A DNA stretch of 64,000 bases from Asterias rubens (lineage: Eukaryota > Echinodermata > Asteroidea > Forcipulatida > Asteriidae). The number at the start of each line of letters is the position of its first letter. Position 1 is the stretch's first letter. Positions 32,217 through 42,742 of the stretch are shown in pieces. The DNA is taken from positions 806,001-870,000 of the forward strand of contig NC_047073.1 in the NCBI RefSeq assembly GCF_902459465.1, given 5' to 3'. The notes beneath the pieces were generated by a model. The model ran no database searches. It saw only the letters and a program-made list of their open reading frames with translations, and was not told where the DNA came from. The position numbers and the translations under genes were made by a program.

Positions 32217-32366
32217 GCGTCATTTGAGTAGGGCCCCCTCGGTTAGAGGTCAAAAGACGGTAGCTCATTGGCTGATCCCTGTCAGCTGTGCGTACTAAGT
32301 ATTTTCCATTGTTACGTCATCGTTTGACCTCTAAGATGGCTGCTTGATGTCAACGCATAGGGTCTA
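32217..32366 (-). mobile_element. Dispersed element shared with 62940-63110
   Basis: The reverse complement runs AGACCCTATGCGTTGACATC, CATCTTAGAGGTCAAACGAT, GATGACGTAACAAT and GGGCCCTACTCAAATG. This follows, in the same order, the element at 62940-63110 in MAP3K1 intron 17. Confidence 0.7.
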
Positions 32367-35300
32367 ATGTACCTGTATACACCACAACGATAATTGTGAT
32401 TACTAACAAGTTGTTCATGTTATCAAGTGCAAATAACAGCATTACTAATGCTATTACAATTATACAATTTGATCCGAAGTTCCATCCAAATTGCTGTTTT
32501 TTATTCACGCCCCTTAATAACTCTATCAATACCCTTTGGTTTTCACATTGTGTGACATTCTTTAACTATTACTTTATAAGAGTTCTGTATTTTTACCATG
32601 TCTAAGTATTATTTATGGGATCTAGTGCAGCTGCTGAACAACAAACATAATATCTTTTACTTGTACGTAAGGAATAATCTGCTCAATTGGCCAATCAATG
32701 CTTCTAAATGATTTCAAAAATTGGCAAGCAATGCTTTTGTTGTATGCATACACCTTTGAATTTTAAACATAGTTATGAATCAATGTTAAATGGGGGGTGT
32801 GACAAATATTAATTGGTTTTACCTGATGTGTGTAAACCACTTTATACTCTGTGCTTTCTTAAGTTCTGTAAATAACTTCACAGGCAAAATGCTGGGATGG
32901 GATTCAAACCCATGACCCTGTCCATTCTAGAGCAAGTGTCTTACCCCTAGACAACTGAACTTGCACAAAAAAGTAGCTAAGCACAACAAGATTCTGCTTA
33001 CCAGAATATGGTCACCAGCCAAAATGTCATTTCTCAAATACAATTTGTGACTAGTATCCTGCTATTTTTGCTTAACAGAAAATTGGTTAGCATTATTTTC
33101 TGCTTAAGCAGTTCTATGAAATCGGGGGCCCGGATCATTACCTTGTTTTCTATCTTACTTTCTAAGGTGTATCCAGCAACAGGGATACCCTATTTTACAT
33201 ATTTTCATAAGTTTGGAAATTATGTCAAACAAGGTTGCCGAGTTAACACTTTGTTAGTTTTGTGTGTTTAGAAAGGTGTTAATATCATAAACAAGACTGT
33301 GTGTATTCAAAAAGTAAAGAGTATTTTGGCCAATAAACTGTAGGAGTTTGGTACGAGTAGTATTCGACTGTGTGTGCTGTGAATTATCCATGGGAAGTTG
33401 TTCAAAACAGACAGCCATGTTTGTCATGTTCCGTATGGTTTCAACTTTAATTTAATACCTAAAAAGCCAGTCATAAAATGGGGTTAGACTAAAGGTTCTG
33501 CGTCAGGATGGTTTCATTGATTTCAACAAAGCTGCAAACTCTCCCTGATTCTGCAGAAAGTTCCATAAAAATAAAAGTATTTACTTGTACGTGAATCTTT
33601 GTATAGTTTGTAGCTCTGAAGTGCAAGAGGGCAAACTACAACTGCAAGCTTTCTTGTTGTTTTAGAATTTTTGCGATATATAAGAAGTGGAAGTGAAAGG
33701 AAGGCTTGCGAACAGGGTTTGGGTCAAAAGTCAAAATTTACACTAGCCTTTCATGTACCTTATTTTATTTCTATTTAAGAGAAACAATCTGTTTAATTAC
33801 TTGTCAATATAATAGCAAACCAATTCCAGACTCTGTTCTAACTGTACACAACATGTTTTGCTTTTTATCACAAAATTTATTCTTTTCAAAATCAACCATC
33901 TGACTGTTGAGATATAACTAAAAAAAATATAAATATCTTTAAAGTGAAGAAGTAATATACAAATTTTAGTAAAGAATGAAAGGCAAGTTTGGTTAGTAGA
34001 ACTCTTCATCCCTGTTTGAACAAAGAAAAATTTACTGGAGCTGGATATGAACCAACGACACCAGAACCAAGGTACCGGCGCTCTACCAATGCTCTAAGGT
34101 ACTGTCTCTCTGCCAATGCTCAATCAACTGAGCTATCCAGCCCTATGTTTGCCGTCTCCCTATGATTAGCCAATATCTTTGTTCTTAGGATTCTGACTGG
34201 CACCCAAGAACAAAGATATTTATTAAAAGGGAGACCACCAATAAGACTGGATAGCCCCGTGAAGCACCCTTATGTTGGTCTGGTCGTGGGTTCAAGTCCT
34301 GTTAAAACCCAAACCTATTTAAAAACTAACCTAGCCAAGTTCCCTTTCTGTTAATAACTTGGTATTAAAAAAAGGAGTCAGACTCCACTTTATATTTATT
34401 GGTACCCTGTGTATGGCTAGAAGCTAACACTTCAATGGTAGCCAGAACCACAAGACTGGTTTCAGCTTTATGTAGCTGATACAGAATATGATAAGGATAG
34501 GGTACCAGTTAATTGACTACATGTATGGGTGCGTTAGATATTAGCTTCCCCGAGTTGACCCCGGTCTGCCCCTGGTATGTTCAAATAGCGTTGACGTCAT
34601 TCCAGGGGCTCACCCGGGTCAGTCCTCAGTGCTTGTGGAATGGGTCACTTGAGGCTGGCCCGAGGTGCATGACGTCACCACGAGAGGGCATACACAGTCT
34701 CTTTGAATTCCCATAGATGAAAGATCATAAACCTTTCACAAAGAATATTGAAATAATTGAATTAATACTCTTTAATTTAAACCCTTCATGAAACTATTGC
34801 GCATCATCAAATAATCCCTCACTACTTTAGGTTATTTATCTGTACAATTTAACACTTCACGGCAAACAAATCTTTGGCTATTCTTAAAATAAAATAAAAA
34901 TCTTTAATTGTACATAGCGTTAGACATGGTCAAACAAAAGAAACCAATCTCATTTTTTGCAGTTTTTGTTCATAAGTTTATACCTGATGCCTGAACAGAG
35001 TGACTGGGTTTGATTTGAGAAAATCCACCCTTCTAAAATCCAAACTTTCATGCCACCTTCAAAGTTACAAGCCCAATTTGTTCACTTCTAATTTTCCTCT
35101 TTTAAAATATTGCTCCAATTTTCCTTTTGAGAAGATACACAAAAGCAATGTATTATCAATGATTCCCCAATCCTGCGATAAACACATTCCACACAGTACT
35201 TGGATGGGATCCAAAACCCACCACCTCTGCATTTCAGTGATGAAATCCTAGCAGGCCTAAATATTTGGAAAGGTTCTCCCTTGAAGGGTGGAGAAATAAA

Positions 35301-35501
35301 GTAAAAACTGCTGATACTGCATCGAAAAACTTGGGGATCTCTCAAATCATAGCACCTTCAAACTTAAATTGAAAGACTTTGTTGTGGGGGGGGGGGGGGG
35401 GTTGAAGTATCGTGAGCACAGTTGTCAGAAAATGCATCACGTTTTTAAGCTCCAAAAAGTTTTGTTAAAGTGTTGTCACAACTGGTGTCACTGAAACACA
35501 G
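32367..35501. other. Intergenic between two converging genes, repeat-rich
   Basis: Holds a minus-strand SINE head (about 32884-32960, GGATTCAAACCC as reversed B box). It also holds a CCAATTTCATAGAGC-family remnant (32970-33130), a head-to-head pair of tRNA-Lys-like SINEs (34020-34330) and a poly-G run of 16 (35386-35401). No gene is supported. Prdx and the 35.5-kb gene point toward each other here, so both 3' UTRs lie in this stretch. Confidence 0.55.
34020..34330. mobile_element. Head-to-head tRNA-Lys-like SINE pair
   Basis: CAACTGAGCTATCCAGCCCT (reversed A box) lies at 34125-34144, and an inverted echo (GACTGGATAGCCCCGTGAAG) is near 34243. AATATCTTTGTTCTTAGG and CCAAGAACAAAGATATT mark the junction near 34168-34220. 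The right-hand copy has the B box GGGTTCAAGTCC. CCCTATGTT, CCAATATCTTTGTTC and GGGAGACCACCAAT also appear near the SINE at 55600. Confidence 0.65.
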
Positions 35502-37223
35502 TCATGTATGCCCATTACTTCTTTGTACATTAAGCGCTTTAATATCAGTTTGCGTTGCCTCCTGTGTTTCAACCAGATCCGATTTTATCTTTGATCTGAG
35601 GGCGTTAAGTTCCTCTGCCTTCGATGACTGATTGGACTCTGCGCTCAAGGGCCTTCCAGGATTACTTTTAGTTTCATTCCTGGTAATCTCTGAGTCGATC
35701 CTCTCATCAAAATCACTCTTTACAGAGTCAATGTCTGTGGGGTCTCTTGGAGTCGACTCAGGGGTACAGTTTGGGACAGAAGGGAGCTCCTCGGCAAATG
35801 TCACCATCCGGTTGGACTTCTTAGCAGAAGCTGGTTTTCGTTGAGGTTCAAGAACCTCATTGTCAGAATTCCTTAGGTCTAGACCATCCACCTGGTTGAT
35901 TACATAACCAATGTCGTCATGGGTTTCATGAGGTTGACGTTTTGAAGAGGTGCTTGACGCAGAGCTTACAGTCGCTAAACCTTCTTGTTCATTATTTGAC
36001 TCACAGAGATGGTTGTCATTAGAGTCCTTCAGGGGAGACATATCACCTTCCTCAAGTGTGAGATCATTTGCTTCGCCAAGTTCAGAGCTCAGACTCCCAC
36101 GGAATGAGGAGTAGGAAGCCATGGGGTCCATATCAGAAATGGAATTTAAATCCGACAGACTTGTGTTCATGTCCGCCGTTGGGATATTTATGAAAGTCGA
36201 GGAGGAATGAGAGACTCTTGAAATGGCTGCAGACATGACCCTCTTTGCCTCCGGACTGCAGCTGCAGGGTGGATCAGTCATCGTAGTCACATCATCAGGA
36301 AGGCGATTTCCACCACGATCCCCTTCAACATTCATACTATCTACACTATCAAAACTAGCAATGGAAGGATTCTGACCGAGACTTTGCGAGTCATCGTGGC
36401 TATCCTCGTAAACGTTCCTCTCACTGACACGAGCAATGGCAGCCAGGTTCTCAGCTCTTGAATTGGTCCGTTCAGATCCTGGGAGAATCTGCTGCGAGAT
36501 TTTGATGTATTCATGCTCGCCATCTTGTACACCGGGGTTAATACTCGACACACCTGTCCTGGGCAACTGTCCTGGTTTTGCTAGATTTGGATGAGGGCTG
36601 TTGAGATTCCTTGGGGTTGGGGCGGGGCTGAAGGGATATCTGCCCTTACTGTTGCTCGATTGTGCTCGCTGTGACTTCTGGGATCCTGTCCATGGCCGGC
36701 CACTGACAATACTTGGAGAGCTGGGGACTGGGCTCGTCAAGGGTATCGAGCGAGGCTTAGGGTTGATGCTTTGAGTAGTAAGTCCTGTATCGCTATTTGG
36801 GTATGATTGGTGAGGGCTGCTACGCGGTGTGACAGGCTTCTCCAGCAACCCTGATGTGGTTGTATTTTCCGATTCACTCAGCAATACCTCCCCAAGCATT
36901 GATGATACTACGGAGCCTCGTTTCAGGTCCTCACCGAACCGCAGCGAAGATGACGAGCCTTCCTCTTCAGGAGACTGCTCTACGTCCAGACTCCTCTGCA
37001 GAATCTCCTCATAGTCCATGGAGTTTAAGGATTCTCGATCTTCATCGATTTGATCCACGGTGATGACAGTAATGCGATTGCTGAGGCTCTCAGTGCCGTC
37101 AAGGTTTCTTTTATTCTTGGTGCGGTGACTTAGTCGATACGTCTCCAACTTGGGGCCTCTCTTGGGACGGGCGTCATCTTTGATCAACTTCTCAAACACA
37201 ACTGGATGTCTCTCAGAGAGGTC
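35502..37223 (-). CDS. Unknown gene exon 8 (terminal, 1.7 kb)
   Basis: Encodes residues 364-936, starting DLSERHPVVFEKLIKDDARP after the acceptor GTCCGCAG. The in-frame ATG upstream (37239-37241) lies in the intron and should not be used as a start. The C-terminus has a predicted helix around EELNALRSKIKSDLVE. Confidence 0.88.
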   Translation of the reverse strand, partial: DLSERHPVVFEKLIKDDARPKRGPKLETYRLSHRTKNKRNLDGTESLSNRITVITVDQIDEDRESLNSMDYEEILQRSLDVEQSPEEEGSSSSLRFGEDLKRGSVVSSMLGEVLLSESENTTTSGLLEKPVTPRSSPHQSYPNSDTGLTTQSINPKPRSIPLTSPVPSSPSIVSGRPWTGSQKSQRAQSSNSKGRYPFSPAPTPRNLNSPHPNLAKPGQLPRTGVSSINPGVQDGEHEYIKISQQILPGSERTNSRAENLAAIARVSERNVYEDSHDDSQSLGQNPSIASFDSVDSMNVEGDRGGNRLPDDVTTMTDPPCSCSPEAKRVMSAAISRVSHSSSTFINIPTADMNTSLSDLNSISDMDPMASYSSFRGSLSSELGEANDLTLEEGDMSPLKDSNDNHLCESNNEQEGLATVSSASSTSSKRQPHETHDDIGYVINQVDGLDLRNSDNEVLEPQRKPASAKKSNRMVTFAEELPSVPNCTPESTPRDPTDIDSVKSDFDERIDSEITRNETKSNPGRPLSAESNQSSKAEELNALRSKIKSDLVETQEATQTDIKALNVQRSNGHT

Positions 37224-40200
37224 CTGCGGACAAACAGACAAAGAAACATTCTCATCTTAAGGTTTGAAATTTTAATTTGTGGGTTAGGGAATGCTGTAAT
37301 ACTAAAAAGAATTCTTACAGAGATTTTCAGGTTTAACCTTTGAGAGACCACTCATTGCTTTTTAACCAAATATTTTAAGTAAAAATTTCAACAGAAATAA
37401 CATGAAACAGAAAATTTAGATTCGTGTTAAGAAATTGGGATACAACATTCTGACTAAAAACATTGAAAGCATCCTTAGCCCATTCCTTACCAGTTTGGCA
37501 GCCAGTGATTGTTTTTCCTTGGCCTCTAGAACCTTAACGTCAGTCTGCTGTAGTTGCTCATCCCAGCACAGGGGTACAATAGAAGTTGGCATCTTCTTCT
37601 TTGGCTTTCCCATCTGCCCGCTCAGTCTGAAGAGGTCTGAGTCACAAGTCGTCATGGAATCAAGAGACACTATCGACTCGGCTCGATTTGATGAACTGGA
37701 GACAGAAAAAAGTCAAACATCCTTACTCTGGGTATGTAATGAAAACCAAATTTTGTCCAAATATTGTTGATCATTTGGAGTCTCCTGATATAATGATGAC
37801 TAGAGCAGGCTTATAGAGCAAGCTAGTCCAAACAGCAGGATACAGTTTTTCAGAAATTAGAAGTCTCCTGAATATCCAAAAATCTACTCTGAGGTAGTAG
37901 TGAAGTCTTCCAAATTCCCAAATATTACTCTGCAGTAGTAGAATATAAAGCAATACAAGTTCTCAAAAGACCACCAGCAAGTAGATATATATACACCTCT
38001 CAAAAGAACACCAGCAAGTAGATATATAGACACCTCTAAAAAGAACACCAGCAAGTAGATATATACACATAGTGTAACCACAAACCGAACACCTCACCTT
38101 GCAATACCTCATAATCCCATATCATTTGGAATTGTTGTTATTAATAATTGCATCACTGCCCTATAGTGACGCATGGTGGCTTATTCTCCGTTCCCACTCC
38201 GTTCCCCCATTCCTCAATCTCACCTTTCTACTTCCTTTCTCCATCGTCGTACCCTCAGACTGTCCGATTGCACATTGCCATTAACACCAACACGTATTTT
38301 GTTGCCGATGCGAAGCTGAGTCGCTACATTAGCTCCAATGCTTCCCTCGATATTGTAATACTCCGAGTTTCTCTCCCCTTAAAAGAAATCAAGTAATTTT
38401 TTTTTTTTTAATTGTAAGTAATATACCACAAGGAACAACAAAACTGGGTAACTTTTTTAGTAAAAATTACCTAGAGCAGGACTTAAAACAGGGCAAGCTT
38501 TTGCGTAGTTATGTAAGAGACGGTGAACACCCATACATAATTATGAATGGATGTGTATGGCACAATGGTGCTAGGGTCTACTCATCTGGAGGTTGCTATA
38601 CAAAAGCTTGCCCTGAACCATTTGACATAGCAACTGTCTCTGTAGTCTGAGGAATTCAAATGTAGGCGGTAACTTTTGACTGTGCAAGTCATTATACAAG
38701 ACAATATTCAAATCTAACATGCATATGGCTTAAATTGAATGATTGCCTTACCAGTGAAAGCATCCACCACCCCGCCGCTATTCCCATGATCATCTTCTTG
38801 TCCGTCCATCCCACCAGCAGCGAAGCTAAGCCACTGTCCAGCGAAGGAATCATACCTCCTTGGAGTCTGACTCCTTTCTCTCCGAGAATCTACCCGCTCT
38901 TTCTTATCTTCTTCCTCCCACTGCTGTCTGATCTCCTCTGTGATTTGCTTGAATTGGATCTTGCTACCGCTGGAGCTGCCATTTTGTTTCATCCTGACCC
39001 ACATGAAGCCTGAGGCCTGTGGGGGTTTACGGGAAGGTCGGTGGATCGCTCCTGTGGAAGGGAAGTAAAGCAAGTAAGATAAGAAACTTGAGACAATCCA
39101 TTGAGCTGGGAAGATGGACAGATTGCTCCTGTGGAAGTTAAGTGAACCGAGTGAGTAAAGAAACATCAGGCAAACTGATCCATGAAACTGGCTAATGACC
39201 TGTGACTTTGATGAATTGAGATAATTACCTGTACTGAATGGTCTCAGTGTTGTGGAACTCATCTGAAGCTGTCTTGACCCATCTGGTATAGAGACTGCTG
39301 CTGATGTATGAGGGCGCTGTTCAACCTCAACTGCACAGAAAAGATACAGATAAGTTTAACATCATACAAATTTGTAATTTCCACAATAAGAAAACATGCT
39401 CAAGTAGACTTTTAACATAGTTTTTTGGTTTGAAGAAAAGCTGAACTAGCTGCGCCGACCCTACAGCGAGGCAAATTCACCTGTGAAGTTTTTCAGCAGA
39501 AAAGTTGTATGTCCCGTTATATCTACTTATCTATTAAAAAAAAAACATCACGACAGCTTTTGAGCAAGGTTTGCAGACCAATGGATTGTTGTAAACACAC
39601 CAAACATTGTAGAAGTAAATCAATAATATAACAGAGCCACACTGGCGTGTCATGGCTGAGGGGGTAAGAGCACCAAACTCAAGCTCTGGGTTTGAGTCGT
39701 GGTCTTGACACTTGCGTCCTTAACCAAGACACTTAACCACTATTGCTGTGTCTTCGGATGGGACAGAAAACAGTAGGTCCTGCACGTAAAAGACCCCAGT
39801 ATACACTTATCGCTAAGAGAAGGGGTTCACCCTGGTGTGTCTGGCAGTGTGTTCATCTTCAATCATGATTTGAAGGCTGCACTCAAGAGGACAAAAAAAT
39901 GTATTTAAAATTAAAATAACTGATGATTCTTCATCTCGATGCAATTATTAAAATAGTTCAACATTTCTTATCTGTACCTGGTGTTTGAACTCTCTCCTCC
40001 AGTGATGAAGATGGCCGACTCCATTCACTCAATGTTTCCTTCCTGAATGACATGAACAATTTGTGGTCAACAAAGGATTAACTTCAAACTCACTATGCAT
40101 AAACATACTTTGTTAACAATTGTAACCTACTAGGCCCAATTTCATAGAACTACTTGAAGTAGAAACGACTGTTCACTGAATGTCTGCTTAAGAAAAACTT

Positions 40201-42742
40201 CAGGGAACCACTCACAAAGGGAATGCATGATATGATATTTTGGCAGGTTAGTAAGCAATGTTTTGTTTCTAATAAAAAGCTTGTGTTTAGTAAAATAAAC
40301 TATAAACAGTAAAGTTGCACTACAACCACTTGTACATCTCTTTTGTGGGAGTGTCGGCTCTGAAAAGAGCCAGTGTGGTTTCAAGTTTTTGACACTGAAA
40401 CAATGTTTGCAAAGATATTTTAGTCTTGCTCAGTTGCTGACTCACCATTGTGTCTTTTGATAGCGGTTTCTGATCTGTTTGCGTTGATCTGAGATGATGT
40501 TACTCGCTGTGGTAGTGTTTATCGCTCTGGTTTCTGGGAAGTCTAGGTTGACGAGGGAATTGACGACAGTCGCCGTGGATGGGCGGGACCGGTAACGATG
40601 CTTCCCTTCAATATCACCAAGATGACGTTGCTAGAGGTAAGAAGAAAAACAAAATGTTTATGTACCTTGTACTGTGGCATGTGGTCATTGAAACAAGAAA
40701 CATGAACAAGGAATTAATTGGAAGGTGTGTCCTGACCCTCCACCACCACTATTAAGAATGCACCCACTACATAAGAGAAAATTGCTGACTTCCAACTTGA
40801 GGTATTTTGGATGACACAGGCCCTAAAATAAATGGTCCTTTTTGTTGAGAGGTAGAGGGAAATTGTTTCAAGATTGATGTTTGGACATTTGAAAAATTAC
40901 ACCACAGGGAGAATAACTCAACTGGTCCTGCGACTTCCCATATCAAATTGAAAAAAGGGAAAAAAGTTCAAGAGTCAATTACCACTTTACTATACTGAGC
41001 TGTGAGACTTAAAAGTATTTTTATTTTTATTTTATTTTTATATTTAGCAATCTGCACTGTATTATATAGGAGTAAAAGTTGGGTGCACCCATAACAAAGC
41101 GTTGTGTACAGTGCATATCTTGAGGGCAGTGAGAACACCCTTGCAATGTCTTTTATAGACCTGTGTGGAGATGGCTGTGCAGTTTACTTTGTTCGACCAT
41201 GTATTGATCTTTTCAGGACATAAATACTCTAGGGTCGTTTATGTTCTAAAGCCCATTGAGTGAACATTGTGCCTGAGGCTGTGAGTTGTTGATGGGAGTT
41301 TGGGATCTGCTTTGAATGATCATCCTATTATGCAAAATCTTGGGGATTATCTGGTAAGGATAGTAGAAAGTACATTGTAGGGCTATCTGTTGCAAACTGC
41401 TAACCAACCAAAAAGACCTGTCAACAACTTTTTAGACCTAGCAGAGTCTTTCTCGAAGGTTAAACAAAATAAAGTACTTACACTATGTCTAAAATCAGTA
41501 TGGAATAATAGAGTAGATGGTTAGAAAAACAGGGGAAAAATTGGGAGAGGGACAGTGGATGTTTTTATCTTCCTGTAAAGGCCTAGATGTAGATGTAGAT
41601 GTATAAATTGCCACCAACAAGTGTTTGCAGGGCGTATGGACAGATTGTTAAATCCTTTTTGCTTTGTTGATTTTATCACCAACTAATAGGAAAAAAAAAA
41701 AAGTTAAATTCTGTAGATGTGGGATGAAAACCCCAATGGGGGAAACCCGTGCAATCAGGAAAAGAAACCACTGAGCCAACCTGGTCCAAAAAGCCAAATT
41801 CCAAATTCTCATTGTGAAAACTCTGCCACACAGGAGCTGAGTTTGTGCTGGAATGCTCTGATACAATTTCAAATTCAAGTGAAAAATATTGCCACAATAT
41901 TTCTACAAAGATTTTGCCCTGTGTTCGATCAGCTAGTCTGATGGCAAACAAAAAAACTAAAGCGACAAATTCATAGGAATTTATAACTAGACTTCTCACA
42001 ATGGGTCCAAGGTTGACACAAATTATGTAGATTATAACCGGGCAACTGTTTGACAAGGGACTGCTTGTTGCTTTTGTAAAAACGTTATCATGTGCCGACA
42101 ACATTCAACGCAAACAATAAATCCGTTATCTGTGTAAACAAAACTGATCTCTCAGTTCCCAGACAGAATTGACATATATTGAACAGATTGTTGAAGAAAA
42201 ATAGTACTATTGGAAGTATCTATATGCTCACTTGCGATCCAATTATAGATTCTGGTAATGAAATCACGGATACTTAAAAAAGTAAACTTTTAAAATCAGT
42301 AGTAGTTCAGGTGTTGAGGTAAAACAAGTACAAAAAGGTGTTTGCAATAAACAAGGGAAAAAAAACATTTACTCTTCTAAGATAAGTGTTTTTTCGGTGT
42401 GTACAAACCAAAGATTATAGAGTGCTGGAGGCCTAAGATGAGAACTAGCTCAATCCATTGCCGGGATGCGAAATACGCATAGGCGCCATTTCAGCAAGCA
42501 AATGTTTTGGAATCTTTCGTACAGGCATCTTTTTGGTAACTTTATTTAGACGTTATTTAGACCTTTTAACAAAAATGAACATTATTTCAATTTGTCTTAC
42601 CACCAAAATTATTATTATTAATGCAAAAGAGAAAGTCCAAGAACAAACTGTTTTTAAAACAAACCTTTGCATGTTTCTTGACATATTCCCGATCCTTTAA
42701 GTCCACATAGTCGTACGCATACAGACACTTCTCAGCAGCCAT
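35502..42742 (-). CDS. Unrecognised 936-residue protein, eight coding exons
   Basis: Exons in transcript order are 42742-42665, 40630-40446, 40042-39978, 39330-39229, 39051-38752, 38377-38224, 37695-37491 and 37223-35502. All have GT/AG ends, and the frame closes across all seven introns. I do not recognise the family. The N-terminal 360 residues contain conserved-looking segments (YAYDYVDLKDREYVKKHAK, a basic QRKQIRNRYQKTQW, an FMWVRMKQ patch, a charged helix QITEEIRQQWEEEDKKER, and SIVPLCWDEQLQQTDVKVLE). Residues 364-936 come from one 1.7-kb exon and are Ser/Pro/Asp-rich and probably disordered, apart from a basic start (PVVFEKLIKDDARPKRGPK) and a helical end. There are no membrane spans, signal peptide or catalytic motif. 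Charged helices plus long disorder would suit a cytoskeletal or ciliary scaffold, but that is a guess. It lies head-to-head with MAP3K1. Confidence 0.82.
37491..37695 (-). CDS. Unknown gene exon 7
   Basis: Encodes residues 295-363, through SGQMGKPKKKMPTSIVPLCW and the helix DVKVLEAKEKQSLAAKL. The acceptor is GTCTCCAG and the donor is CTG|GTAAGG. Confidence 0.87.
37963..38073. repeat. ~35-bp tandem repeat, three copies
   Basis: AAAGA(A/C)CACCAGCAAGTAGATATATA occurs near 37967, 38003 and 38040 in intron 6 of the unknown gene, with TACACCTCTC-like spacers. Confidence 0.9.
38224..38377 (-). CDS. Unknown gene exon 6 (short, found by phase)
   Basis: A 154-base open exon with the acceptor TTCTTTTAAG and the donor AAAG|GTGAGA. 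It encodes GERNSEYYNIEGSIGANVAT through LRVRRWRKEVER. It is needed because exon 5 ends in phase 1 while exon 7 begins in phase 2, and this exon bridges exactly those phases. Confidence 0.82.
38752..39051 (-). CDS. Unknown gene exon 5
   Basis: Encodes residues 144-243: HRPSRKPPQASGFMWVRMKQ, then the charged helix QITEEIRQQWEEEDKKERVD and YDSFAGQWLSFAAGG. The acceptor is TTCCACAG and the donor is ACTG|GTAAGG. Readthrough of the donor meets a stop within about 15 codons. Confidence 0.87.
39229..39330 (-). CDS. Unknown gene exon 4
   Basis: Encodes VEVEQRPHTSAAVSIPDGSR through TLRPFST. The acceptor is TTCTGTGCAG and the donor is ACAG|GTAATT. Confidence 0.82.
39640..39870 (+). mobile_element. SINE-like element in intron 3 of the unknown gene
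   Basis: GTGTCATGGCTGAGGGGGTA and GGGTTTGAGTCGTGG act as degenerate A and B boxes of a Leu/Ser-type tRNA head. The body has AAAGACCCCAGTATACACTT and GGTTCACCCTGGTGTGTCTG, which I recognise as a dispersed echinoderm SINE type. Confidence 0.55.
39978..40042 (-). CDS. Unknown gene exon 3
   Basis: A 65-base exon encoding KETLSEWSRPSSSLEERVQT. The acceptor is GTCATTCAG and the donor is CCAG|GTACAG. Confidence 0.8.
40133..40310. mobile_element. CCAATTTCATAGAGC-family remnant
   Basis: AGGCCCAATTTCATAGAACT opens the element, with TCTGCTTAAG and GTTAGTAAGCAATG further in. The right arm is decayed. It is in intron 2 of the unknown gene. Confidence 0.45.
40446..40630 (-). CDS. Unknown gene exon 2
   Basis: Encodes residues 27-87 plus two bases, QRHLGDIEGKHRYRSRPSTA through the basic QIRNRYQKTQ. 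The acceptor is ACCTCTAG and the donor is AATG|GTGAGT. Confidence 0.86.
40647..42664. other. Intron 1 of the unknown gene
   Basis: Two kilobases with no exon I can support. GATGTGGGATGAAAACCCC at 41715-41733 echoes the dispersed motif at 5976. The 142-codon minus-strand open frame at 41676-42104 has no recognisable domain. Confidence 0.5.
42665..42742 (-). CDS. Unknown gene exon 1 (start codon)
   Basis: Encodes MAAEKCLYAYDYVDLKDREY and VKKHAK, followed by AAG|GTTTGT. The ATG at 42742-42740 is preceded by TTTATA and no in-frame upstream ATG. Transcription probably starts within about 100-200 bases upstream. Confidence 0.82.

Noticed and set aside
37224-37241. ATG at 37239-37241 as the start of the 573-residue open frame
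   Set aside because: A good splice acceptor (GTCCGCAG) lies between it and the conserved-looking DLSERHPVVF, and upstream exons join in phase.
41676-42104. 142-codon minus-strand open frame in intron 1 of the unknown gene
   Set aside because: No fitting splice sites in phase with exons 1 and 2, which join directly in frame.
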